Assembly (NCBI GenBank): GCA_016787565.1
Contig: JAEUUG010000009.1
Location: forward strand, 310,001-374,000
DNA: 64,000 nt
Source: Cyclobacteriaceae bacterium
GTDB lineage: Bacteria; Bacteroidota; Bacteroidia; Cytophagales; Cyclobacteriaceae
Reading direction: 5' to 3'
Below the pieces are notes generated by a model. It did no database searches. It saw only the letters and a program-made list of their open reading frames with translations, and was not told the origin of the DNA. Of this stretch, positions 9,746 to 18,022 are shown piece after piece (positions within the stretch are counted from its first letter, which is position 1; each line of letters opens with the position of its first letter). Position numbers and translations under genes: made by a program.

Positions 9746-10420
9746 ATGGTATCGATCAAGAACTTTTGGGCTAAAGATTCGGGTTTCATTTGGCTATTGG
9801 CCCTTACGGTGGCGTCCATTATTTTAAACCAGTTCTCCATTGGCAATGTCTGGGCTGAATTTTTCATTATCCGCCTAACCTTTTTTCTTTTCACTTTCAT
9901 TGCCATCGCGTCCTCCGCGCTTTCCCCTACTACCAAAAAAATTGGCTACACGGTGGCCATTCTGCTGTTAATCTTTGCGCTGGGGATGATTGAATCCACA
10001 AACAGAAATCTCATTATTATTCATGGAACACTCGTTTCCACTTATATGATTTTCATATTGGCAATGGTTGTTAGCCAGATTTTCGAAGGAGAAAAAATGA
10101 CGGTTTCAAAAATTGCAGGTGGTGTAGCAGTTTATATCCTCATCGGTCATATCTGGGCGTCACTTTACCTGACGAATTACCTGCTGAACCCATCTGCCAT
10201 TCTGGAAGGCGGTGAGCCTATCGAGATGGATCAGTCGCTAAGAAAGTTATCGTATTTCAGCTTTGTTACCCTGACTACTATTGGCTACGGAGACATTACT
10301 GCGGCAGCTCCCTTTACCCGGGTGTTGGTCATTCTGGAAGGCCTTCTGGGGCAACTCTTTCCTGCCATCTTCATTGCCAAACTTGTAAGTCTACAGATCG
10401 AACATTCCAAAAAAAGATAG
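9746..10420 (+). CDS. Two-TM-pore potassium channel protein
   Basis: The 224-residue product is an inner-membrane ion channel. It has several hydrophobic helices and a C-terminal pore module: FVTLTTIGYGDITAAAPFTR holds the K+ selectivity filter TIGYGD, followed by the last helix (VLVILEGLLGQLFPAIFIAKLVSL). This is the Ion_trans_2 pattern; there is no RCK/TrkA-N domain. The start at ATG 9746 is preferred because the upstream in-frame ATG (9719) is inside a terminator hairpin. Its own promoter would have to lie within or just beyond that hairpin, or some read-through supplies it. Confidence 0.85.
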   Translation: MVSIKNFWAKDSGFIWLLALTVASIILNQFSIGNVWAEFFIIRLTFFLFTFIAIASSALSPTTKKIGYTVAILLLIFALGMIESTNRNLIIIHGTLVSTYMIFILAMVVSQIFEGEKMTVSKIAGGVAVYILIGHIWASLYLTNYLLNPSAILEGGEPIEMDQSLRKLSYFSFVTLTTIGYGDITAAAPFTRVLVILEGLLGQLFPAIFIAKLVSLQIEHSKKR

Positions 10421-10429
10421 TTTACTTTC

Positions 10430-10441
10430 TGACAAATGTCA
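10430..10441. promoter_or_regulatory. Inverted repeat upstream of ppk2, candidate operator
   Basis: A perfect 12-base inverted repeat (TGACA-AA-TGTCA) lies 127 bases before the ppk2 start, in the 147-base gap after the channel gene. Short dyads of this shape are typical of dimeric activators such as the Crp/Fnr family, but no regulator is assigned and a chance match is possible. Confidence 0.25.
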
Positions 10442-10567
10442 TATATACTCCACTCCGGGTGTTTTAAATTAATCGTCAAATAGTCAACTGATGGCATTTG
10501 TAACCAGAAATAAATAATCTTAACTTCTCCACAACGAATACCAACATCTACAACCCTCCGCGCACCT

Positions 10568-11467
10568 ATGAAAAGTAAAAAAAGACAAAAATACCTGGAC
10601 TCGCTGATCGTGAAACCCGGTAAAAAAATATCCTTGAAGAATAATTACGACACAGACTACGATCACAAGATCATCGACAAAGAAGAAGGTGAACAAATGC
10701 TGGAAGAAGGCATTAAAGACATTGCCAAACTTCAGGATAAACTCTATGCCCATAACGAATACAGTGTACTCATTGTATTGCAAGCCATGGATGCTGCCGG
10801 AAAGGATGGTGTGATCAAGCATGTGATGAGCGGCCTGAATCCCCAAGGGGTTAAAGTAGCCAGTTTCAAAGCCCCTTCGAGTGAAGAACTCGATCACGAT
10901 TATTTCTGGCGTCATTACAAAGCTTTGCCTGGCCGGGGTGAGATAGGAATTTTCAACCGGTCGCACTACGAAAATGTATTGGTTACGAAGGTTCATCCGG
11001 AATATATCCTGAATGAAAAGATTCCCGGCATTACATCGCTGAAAGACGTTGATAAAAAATTCTGGGAAACCCGGTACAAACAAATAAACCGGGTTGAAAA
11101 GAACCTCAGTGAAAATGGTACCATCATTATGAAGTTCTTTCTCTACATGTCGAAAGATGAACAGAAGGCCCGTTTCCTCGAACGCATTGATAATCCTTCG
11201 AAGAACTGGAAGTTCTCCACCGCTGATGCGAAAGAACGGAAATACTGGGACAGTTACATGAAGGCGTATGAAGAACTGATGAGCGCAACGTCTCAAAAGC
11301 ATGCACCCTGGTTTGTTATTCCGGCCAACGACAAATGGTTTACCCGACTTTGCATTACGGCCTTGATCATTCGTGAGTTTAATAAACTGAAATTGAAGTA
11401 TCCTAAAGTTTCGCCCGAACAACTTACTAAGTTACAAGAAGCAAAAGCAGAGCTTGAAAAGGAATAA
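10568..11467 (+). CDS. ppk2: Polyphosphate kinase 2 family protein
   Basis: PPK2 enzymes move phosphate between polyphosphate and nucleotides (usually making NTP or NDP from polyphosphate) in the cytoplasm. The 299-residue length matches a single-domain PPK2. Visible motifs are the Walker A loop AMDAAGKDG (residues 73-81), the following IKHVMSGLNPQG, the PxxEELDHDYFWR segment, and the Walker B region GEIGIFNRSHYE (124-135). The subclass (AMP, ADP or GDP preference) is not clear from motifs alone. It is a single-gene unit downstream of a potassium channel, with an inverted repeat in its upstream region. Confidence 0.93.
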   Translation: MKSKKRQKYLDSLIVKPGKKISLKNNYDTDYDHKIIDKEEGEQMLEEGIKDIAKLQDKLYAHNEYSVLIVLQAMDAAGKDGVIKHVMSGLNPQGVKVASFKAPSSEELDHDYFWRHYKALPGRGEIGIFNRSHYENVLVTKVHPEYILNEKIPGITSLKDVDKKFWETRYKQINRVEKNLSENGTIIMKFFLYMSKDEQKARFLERIDNPSKNWKFSTADAKERKYWDSYMKAYEELMSATSQKHAPWFVIPANDKWFTRLCITALIIREFNKLKLKYPKVSPEQLTKLQEAKAELEKE

Positions 11468-11592
11468 GAAAATTCTAGTCCCACGTGTTGGACACCAAAC
11501 GAACAAAACGATTGATGCCAGTTGATTTAAAATCTATAGTCTAAACCGAACCCGAATAAATCCTTATCTTCATCCCTGAAAAAAATTGACGC

Positions 11593-12753
11593 ATGAAACT
11601 ATTTTTATCTACTATTAGAAGGCGAGATGTTGGTCTACTGCTCATCACGCTGCTTGCTGCCGCTGCCTGTCAGAAAACTGAAACGATTACCCTCCCTCCA
11701 GTCAAGGTAAATGTTGTAAAAGCCATCCAGAAAGATGTTCCCTTATTTGAAGATTTTGTTGCACAGGTTTACGGTGAATCCGATGTTGACCTTCGGTCGC
11801 GCGTTGAAGGTTGGGTAACCTCTGTTAATTTCAAAGAAGGTTCAGCGGTTAAAAAGGGTCAGCTTCTCTATATTATTGATGATGTACAATATCAAACCCG
11901 AGTGGATCGCGAAGCCAGCGATCTTACACGCGCAAAAACAGAATTGGTTCGTGCTCAAAATGAACTGAGCCGCGTAAAACCATTGACGGAACTGAATGCA
12001 TTGAGTCAAAAAGATCTCGATAATGCAACCGCATCCTTTGAAGCCGCGCAGGCACAGGTTAAGGCATCCGAAGCTTCTCTTCAGAATGCAAAAATTGAAT
12101 TAGGGTATACACGGGTATATGCTCCGTTTGATGGCGTCATCGGTATGTCTAACATGCGCGTTGGCGATTATGTAAGTCGTGCCGGAGGCTCGTCTGTACT
12201 CGCAACAATTTCCAACATAGCCGGTGTAAGGGTTCGGTTTCAGATCAGCGAACGAGAGTATCTGCGCATCGCTCAGATGACGAAAGAAGAATTGTCCTCG
12301 GCAAAGAAAAATGTACAACTCCTGTTGGCGGATGGATCGGTCTATTCCGAAAAGGGTGAGGTTAATTTTGCTGATCGGGAAATTGATCCGAAGACAGGCA
12401 CGTTAACTATTGAGGCGTTATTTCCTAACCCCAAAGGCTTGCTGCGTCCGGGGTTGTTTGTAAAGGCCAGGGTGCTACTCAATACCTATCCCAATGCAGT
12501 ACTGATACCACAACGATCGGTATTTCAATTACAAAGCCTGGCTCAGGTATTTACGCTTACCGACTCCAGTACATTGAAAGTTACTATTGTGGAGACCGGA
12601 CAAAAAATTGGCGATGCCTGGATAATTACAAAAGGTTTAAAAGCCGGAGAGCGGGTGGCCGTCATCGGCACAGCCTCGCTCACCCCCAGCTCAAAAATTG
12701 AAGTAGTTGAAATGAAATGGCCGGATGATGCTCAGAAAAATATTCCAGAATAA
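11593..12753 (+). CDS. RND efflux periplasmic adaptor (membrane fusion lipoprotein)
   Basis: This 386-residue AcrA/MexA-type adaptor links the inner-membrane RND pump to the outer-membrane channel. A signal peptide with lipobox (LAAAAC, Cys at about residue 26) indicates a lipid anchor. The order is a first lipoyl half (DLRSRVEGWVTSVNFKEGSAVKKGQLLYIID), an alpha-hairpin (about 105-165), a second lipoyl half (YTRVYAPFDGVIG), and a beta-barrel/MP domain. It is the first gene of a three-gene operon, 19 bases before the pump gene. A TATCTTCA sequence at 11565 resembles a Bacteroidota -7 box, but no convincing -33 box accompanies it. Confidence 0.93.
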   Translation: MKLFLSTIRRRDVGLLLITLLAAAACQKTETITLPPVKVNVVKAIQKDVPLFEDFVAQVYGESDVDLRSRVEGWVTSVNFKEGSAVKKGQLLYIIDDVQYQTRVDREASDLTRAKTELVRAQNELSRVKPLTELNALSQKDLDNATASFEAAQAQVKASEASLQNAKIELGYTRVYAPFDGVIGMSNMRVGDYVSRAGGSSVLATISNIAGVRVRFQISEREYLRIAQMTKEELSSAKKNVQLLLADGSVYSEKGEVNFADREIDPKTGTLTIEALFPNPKGLLRPGLFVKARVLLNTYPNAVLIPQRSVFQLQSLAQVFTLTDSSTLKVTIVETGQKIGDAWIITKGLKAGERVAVIGTASLTPSSKIEVVEMKWPDDAQKNIPE

Positions 12754-12772
12754 TTAACCTTCATCAAATTTT

Positions 12773-15700
12773 ATGAGCGAATTTTTTATCCGAAGGCCGA
12801 TTGTAGCGATGGTAATCTCCATCCTGATGGTCATCATGGGGTTAATTACCTTGCGGAGTATTCCGATTTCCAAGTACCCTGAAATAACGCCACCCATGGT
12901 GCAGGTGACAACCTTATTCAACGGTGCCAATGCGGTGAACGTGGAACAAGCGGTAGCCACACCGATTGAACAACAGGTGAACGGTGTTGAGGAAATGCTG
13001 TATATGAAATCCATCAACGCAGCCGATGGTTCACTAACCTTACAAGTGTCGTTTGAGGTGGGGACTGATCTGGATAACGCCAACATGCTTACGCAAAATC
13101 GTGTGTCGCAGGCCAGTGCCAAAATGCCGAACGAGGTAAAAGCATATGGTGTCACTACAAAAAAATCATTGGTTTTTCCGCTGATGCTGGTTTCCCTTTC
13201 TTCTCCCAATTCCACCTACGATGGTTTATTTCTAAACAACTATGCCAACATCAATATTGTTGATCAGTTAAAGCGATTGAAAGGTGTTGGAGATGTTATT
13301 CTTTTTGGTGGGGCCGATTATTCCATGCGCGTTTGGCTGAAACCTGATCAACTCACCAAATTGAATCTTACGGTTAATGATGTTGTAAATGCTGTGAAAA
13401 AGCAAAATGCCATTTCACCGGGTGGTAAGTTTGGAGCTCCCCCTACACCTAAAGGTGTAGAATATACATATAGTGTATTGTTGCAGGAAAGGCTAGTGAC
13501 GGAAGAAGAATTTGGAAACATTATTGTTAAATCCGATGAGAAAGGTTCAATCATTCGCCTGAAGGATATTGCCCGGCTGGAATTAGGAATGGAAAATTAC
13601 AATTCATTCAGCAGGTTGAATAGCAAAGCTGCCAGCACCATTGTCGTCTATCAAATGCCCGGCTCCAACGCCTTGGATGTTGCTGCCAGTGTGCAGAACA
13701 CGATGACCGAATTGAATGCGCGCTTCCCGCAAGATTTGAAGTATGATATCTCGCTGAATACAACACGTGCAGTTTCGGTAGGCATCGAAGAAATTATTCA
13801 CACACTGTTTGAGGCAGTCTTTCTTGTTATTCTTGTTGTATTTCTTTTCTTACAAGACTGGCGAGCTACACTCATTCCGCTCTTAACAGTACCCGTTTCA
13901 TTAATCGGAACGTTTATCATTTTCCCGCTACTGGGATTCTCGGTAAACGTATTGTCTCTGTTGGGATTGGTTCTTGCCATTGGACTCGTAGTAGACGATG
14001 CCATTGTGGTGGTTGAGGCTGTTATGCATAATATTGAACACGGTATGAATCCGAAAGAAGCTACTTCAAAGGCGATGAAAGAAGTAGGCGGACCGGTAAT
14101 TGCCATTGCCCTCATTCTCGCAGCTGTATTTGTTCCAGTAGCTTTTGCCGGTGGTATTACAGGAAGATTGTATCAGCAGTTTGCCATCACCATTGCGATT
14201 TCTGTGTTATTCTCGGCTTTCAACGCACTTACCCTTAGCCCAGCGTTAAGTGCTATCCTTTTAAAACCTAAGAAAAAATCCACCGGATGGCTGCAACGAT
14301 TTTTCGATGCGTTCAACAGGATGTTTGATAAGTTCACCCTTGGGTACACAGGTGTAGCTGGTATCGTTGCCAAAAAATCGATTCGGTCTATTATTATTAT
14401 TGCTGTGGTGCTTGGCGTAACGGGAATATTAGGTAAAAACATACCCGGAGGTTTTGTGCCAGAGGAAGATGAAGGTTACTACCTGGTAAATATCCAGCTA
14501 CCTGATGCTTCATCCATGGAGCGCACCGATGAAGTAGCACAGAAAATAGAAAAGATCATTAACGATACAGAAGGCGTTGCGTATTCCACTATGGTTGTCG
14601 GATATAGTATGCTGACACAATCTTTTTCTACCAACAACGCATTTGTCTTTGTGTCATTGGAACCCTGGGATGAACGAGAGAAAACAGCTAAACAGTTAAT
14701 CCAGCAAACAAACCTCGCCTTCCGCAATACTATTTCAGATGCGACAGCTATTGCATTCGGTCCACCGCCCATTGAAGGGCTGGGAACATCCGCAGGCTTC
14801 ACGTTGCAACTTCTTGATCGGTCAGGTAACACACCTCAGTTTCTGGATGAACAGGCACGTAATTTCATTGCAGAAGCGAAGAAGCGGCCCGAAATTGCTA
14901 ATGCCTTTACATTGTACCGATCGAATGTGCCCCAGAAACAAATTCTTATTGATTTCGACAAAGCTGAAAAACTCAACATTGACCTCACGGAAATCAATAG
15001 CACCATTTCCACATATCTTGGCAGTAGTTATGTTAATGATTTCAACCGTTTCGGTCGGCAGTATAAAGTATTCGTACAGGCTGAAGCCGAAGACCGATTA
15101 AATCCTGATGATATTGCCCGCTACTACGTACGCAGTCGAACAGGAGAAATCATTCCACTCAATACACTAGCCCAAGTAAAAGACATCGCAGGTCCCTCCT
15201 ACACCAACCGCTTCAATATGTTTCGTGCAGCAGAAATTTCCGGAGCACCCGCTGAAGGATACAGTTCAACTGATGCTTTAAATGCCTTGGAAGAAGTTGC
15301 TGCCGGCTTACCAAAAGAACTCGGTATTGCCTGGAGTAACATGTCGTACCAGGAAAAAGCTGCTGAAGGAACAGGGGGCACCATGTTTCTTATGGCCTTG
15401 ATTTTTGTATTCCTGATTCTGGCTGCACAGTACGAAAGCTGGAAACTTCCATTCAGTGTTTTGCTCGGAGTACCAGCTGCCATTTTTGGTGCTTTCTTAG
15501 GGTTGTGGCTTGGCGGACTTTGGAGCACAAGCTATGTAAACAATGTGTTTGCCCAGATTGGCCTCGTGATGTTGATTGGTCTTACTGCGAAGAATGCCAT
15601 CCTGATTGTGGAGTTCGCCAAGATGTTACATGAAGAACAAGGCAAGTCACTGTACGAAGCTGCGTTGGAATCAGCCAAGCTTCGTCTCCGTCCTATCCTG

Positions 15701-15925
15701 ATGACTTCATTCGCTTTTATGCTGGGTGTGGTCCCACTGCTTACCGCGTCTGGAGCAGGAGCTGAAGCCCGAAAGGTAATGGGCATCGCAGTATTCAGCG
15801 GAACATTAATTGCCACGATCATTGGTGTCATCGTTGTACCTGCCTTGTTTGTATTCATCGAAAGCATCGGAGCAAAAAAGAAAAATAATGAATCACCTGC
15901 TTCACCACCTGAACCGGCTCATTGA
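12773..15925 (+). CDS. RND multidrug efflux permease (HAE1 / AcrB family)
   Basis: This is the 1050-residue proton-driven inner-membrane pump of a tripartite efflux system. It begins MSEFFIRRPIVAMVISILMVIMG and shows the usual two-fold repeat of TM blocks and large periplasmic loops. TM4 contains the paired aspartates of the proton relay (GLVVDDAIVVVE, about residue 407), and the second half has GLTAKNAILIVEFAK. Length and motifs match the hydrophobe/amphiphile efflux type rather than metal (CusA) pumps, which lack this DD pair. It follows the adaptor by 19 bases, and the channel gene starts one base after its stop. Confidence 0.96.
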   Translation: MSEFFIRRPIVAMVISILMVIMGLITLRSIPISKYPEITPPMVQVTTLFNGANAVNVEQAVATPIEQQVNGVEEMLYMKSINAADGSLTLQVSFEVGTDLDNANMLTQNRVSQASAKMPNEVKAYGVTTKKSLVFPLMLVSLSSPNSTYDGLFLNNYANINIVDQLKRLKGVGDVILFGGADYSMRVWLKPDQLTKLNLTVNDVVNAVKKQNAISPGGKFGAPPTPKGVEYTYSVLLQERLVTEEEFGNIIVKSDEKGSIIRLKDIARLELGMENYNSFSRLNSKAASTIVVYQMPGSNALDVAASVQNTMTELNARFPQDLKYDISLNTTRAVSVGIEEIIHTLFEAVFLVILVVFLFLQDWRATLIPLLTVPVSLIGTFIIFPLLGFSVNVLSLLGLVLAIGLVVDDAIVVVEAVMHNIEHGMNPKEATSKAMKEVGGPVIAIALILAAVFVPVAFAGGITGRLYQQFAITIAISVLFSAFNALTLSPALSAILLKPKKKSTGWLQRFFDAFNRMFDKFTLGYTGVAGIVAKKSIRSIIIIAVVLGVTGILGKNIPGGFVPEEDEGYYLVNIQLPDASSMERTDEVAQKIEKIINDTEGVAYSTMVVGYSMLTQSFSTNNAFVFVSLEPWDEREKTAKQLIQQTNLAFRNTISDATAIAFGPPPIEGLGTSAGFTLQLLDRSGNTPQFLDEQARNFIAEAKKRPEIANAFTLYRSNVPQKQILIDFDKAEKLNIDLTEINSTISTYLGSSYVNDFNRFGRQYKVFVQAEAEDRLNPDDIARYYVRSRTGEIIPLNTLAQVKDIAGPSYTNRFNMFRAAEISGAPAEGYSSTDALNALEEVAAGLPKELGIAWSNMSYQEKAAEGTGGTMFLMALIFVFLILAAQYESWKLPFSVLLGVPAAIFGAFLGLWLGGLWSTSYVNNVFAQIGLVMLIGLTAKNAILIVEFAKMLHEEQGKSLYEAALESAKLRLRPILMTSFAFMLGVVPLLTASGAGAEARKVMGIAVFSGTLIATIIGVIVVPALFVFIESIGAKKKNNESPASPPEPAH

Positions 15926-15926
15926 T

Positions 15927-17303
15927 ATGAAGAAAATAGTAATCATCGGAACCCTATTGCTAGTAGTAGCCGGATGTGCTGTGGGGCCTAAATATTCGAG
16001 ACCCAACACCAAAAAACCTGAAGCATATTCTCAGGCCGCTACAAAATCTGATTCAATCACCAACATGAAATGGTGGGAGGTCTACCAGGATCAAACCCTG
16101 CAATCCCTCATTAAGGTAGCTATCGATTCTAATCTAGACCTGCTGACAGCAGTCGCCCGTGTTGAAGAATCGAAAGCCATACTGGGCTTCAATAAAGCCA
16201 ACATGGCTCCTTTTATTGACTACTCAGCGCGCGTGCGAGCTTCTGATTTTAGGAATATTTCAAGTGAAGCAGGAGTTGCCTTTCCAACCAACTCGCTGGC
16301 GCTGCTGGGAAATGTTTCGTGGGAAATCGATGTATGGGGAAAATTACGTCATGCCAACCGTGCAGCGTATGCTGAGCTTTTATCCTCAGAAGAGCAACGT
16401 AAATCCGTTTACATTAGCCTGGTCGCTCAGGTAGCGGAATTGTATTTTCAGTTACGTGGCCTAGATGAACGCTATGCCATTACCCAACGAACCTACGAAA
16501 CCCGTATGGAGTATTTGCGAATCATTAACCTCCGATTTGAGAAAGGCGAAGTTTCAGAGTTAGATAAGTTGCAGGCAGAGCAAATTGCTGCGTCCGCCCA
16601 GGCTCAACTTTTTAGTCTTGAACGTGCCATTATCAATACGGAAAATGCCCTTACTATTTTACTAGGTCAATCCTATAACCCAATCACACGCGGTTTGAAG
16701 AATGACGAGCAGCAGCTTCCGCTTGATATACCCAGCGGTATCCCGTCACAACTGTTGGAGCGCAGACCTGATATCCGTAATGCAGAACAACAATTGATTG
16801 CCCAAACCGAAAAAGTAGGTGTTGCTGTAGCCCTTCAATTTCCGTCTCTAAGCCTCACGGGTTTACTTGGATTAGCAAGTCCTGAGCTATCTACTTTATT
16901 TGAGCCCAATGCATTTCTTGGATCGGTTACCGGGCAATTAGCAGGACCCCTCTTTCGCTTTGGCCAAAACAAGCGCAGGGTTGAAGCTGAACGCGCAAAA
17001 GCAAAACAAGTAGGATATCAGTATGAAAAAACTGTACTCCTGGCCTTTGCAGAAGTAGAGAATTCACTTGCTGAAATACGTACTTACCGCAATGAGTTTA
17101 CAGCACGACAAACACAGGTGGCCGCTACGGAAAAATCCTTAATGCTTTCCAAAGCATTGTATGACAACGGTTATACATCTTTTCTTCAAGTGCTTGATGC
17201 CGAGCGTGAATTATATAATTCTCAGTTCGAAAAATCATTGGCCTTACAGTATCAACTAATCTCCACCGTTCGGTTGTATAAAGCATTGGGTGGCGGATGG
17301 TAA
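15927..17303 (+). CDS. TolC-like outer-membrane efflux lipoprotein (NodT family)
   Basis: This is the outer-membrane channel of the same efflux system, 458 residues from ATG 15927. That start sits one base after the pump stop codon and gives a lipoprotein signal (LLLVVAGC, Cys 17) followed by the NodT signature GPKYSRP. Upstream in-frame starts would overlap the pump gene by more than 100 bases and hide the signal peptide. Two OEP repeats are present (alpha-helical barrel segments such as LLTAVARVEESKAILG and ERRPDIRNAEQQLIAQTEKVGVA). The C-terminus includes the family's LDAERELYNSQ segment. Confidence 0.93.
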   Translation: MKKIVIIGTLLLVVAGCAVGPKYSRPNTKKPEAYSQAATKSDSITNMKWWEVYQDQTLQSLIKVAIDSNLDLLTAVARVEESKAILGFNKANMAPFIDYSARVRASDFRNISSEAGVAFPTNSLALLGNVSWEIDVWGKLRHANRAAYAELLSSEEQRKSVYISLVAQVAELYFQLRGLDERYAITQRTYETRMEYLRIINLRFEKGEVSELDKLQAEQIAASAQAQLFSLERAIINTENALTILLGQSYNPITRGLKNDEQQLPLDIPSGIPSQLLERRPDIRNAEQQLIAQTEKVGVAVALQFPSLSLTGLLGLASPELSTLFEPNAFLGSVTGQLAGPLFRFGQNKRRVEAERAKAKQVGYQYEKTVLLAFAEVENSLAEIRTYRNEFTARQTQVAATEKSLMLSKALYDNGYTSFLQVLDAERELYNSQFEKSLALQYQLISTVRLYKALGGGW

Positions 17304-17331
17304 TTGGTTCCTGTTTTAAACAAGGGTCATG

Positions 17332-17404
17332 GGTTTTGATCGCGGATCAATAACCAGGGATGACACTAAACGCAATTATGGGTAAGTTTACGGATCATCG
17401 ATCC
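17332..17404. other. Two GATC-containing hairpins between the RND operon and the DUF4136 gene
   Basis: The 110-base gap holds two inverted repeats: GGTTTTGATC-GCG-GATCAATAACC (17332-17355, one bulge) and GGATC-ATC-GATCC (17392-17404). The second ends 9 bases before the downstream start codon. Neither has a T tract, so they are not clear terminators; they may be regulatory or fortuitous. Confidence 0.3.
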
Positions 17405-17413
17405 ATTTAAATT

Positions 17414-17989
17414 ATGAAAATTCAACTCCCTTCTATTTTTTGCATTGCTACAATGGTACTCTTGTTTAGTTCCGTAGATGGAAATGCACAGGCTGTTTTC
17501 TCCGATTACAACACGTCTGTTGACTTTTCGAAATACAAAACATTTGCATGGCTGGCTCCTGGCGACAGCGTATACAACAAAAGAAGAGTTGACAAAGTTT
17601 TTGGTGGACTAATCATGTATTCTGCGAATCAACAATTACAAAAAAAGGGAATGACCGTTGACACAACCGAACCCGATGCGATTTTCATATTCAATACCAA
17701 GGTCGAAGAAAAAGTAAAGTACTCACAAAGCCCGACCTTGAGTGTCGGTGTGGGCATTGCCGGTCCGGGCTATTATGTTGGTGGATCAGCGCCCGTAGCC
17801 GGTGGCGAAATCACGGAATCATCATATGAAAACGGAATGCTTTCGTTTGATATGTACGATGCTAAAACAGGTGATCTGCTCTGGAGTGGTGGTACCACAA
17901 AATCATTTACACAAGCGGATGATATTGAGAAAATCATAACCACCAGCACTGACAAAATTTTCAGGAAATTTCCCCGCAAAAATAAGTAG
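17414..17989 (+). CDS. DUF4136 domain secreted protein
   Basis: The 191-residue protein has a signal peptide (residues 1-26, GNAQA) followed by the DUF4136 pattern: a start of DYNTSVDFSKYKTFAWL, the central DAIFIFNTKVEEK strand, a Gly-rich GVGIAGPGYYVGG loop, and the end motif LSFDMYDAKTGDLLWSG. DUF4136 proteins are small periplasmic or outer-membrane-associated proteins of unknown function; some members are lipoproteins, this one lacks a lipobox. It follows the RND operon by 110 bases and appears to be a separate unit. Confidence 0.85.
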   Translation: MKIQLPSIFCIATMVLLFSSVDGNAQAVFSDYNTSVDFSKYKTFAWLAPGDSVYNKRRVDKVFGGLIMYSANQQLQKKGMTVDTTEPDAIFIFNTKVEEKVKYSQSPTLSVGVGIAGPGYYVGGSAPVAGGEITESSYENGMLSFDMYDAKTGDLLWSGGTTKSFTQADDIEKIITTSTDKIFRKFPRKNK

Positions 17990-18022
17990 CTGTTAAGCGA
18001 TAACACCCTACTGAGCTAATGC

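Noticed and set aside
10520..11422. 300-residue open frame antisense to ppk2
   Set aside because: The plus-strand frame has full PPK2 motifs; the antisense product is Phe-rich, low-complexity and matches no family.
15810..15926. Longer N-terminus for the TolC-like gene
   Set aside because: It overlaps the RND pump and would bury a clear lipoprotein signal that starts at 15927.
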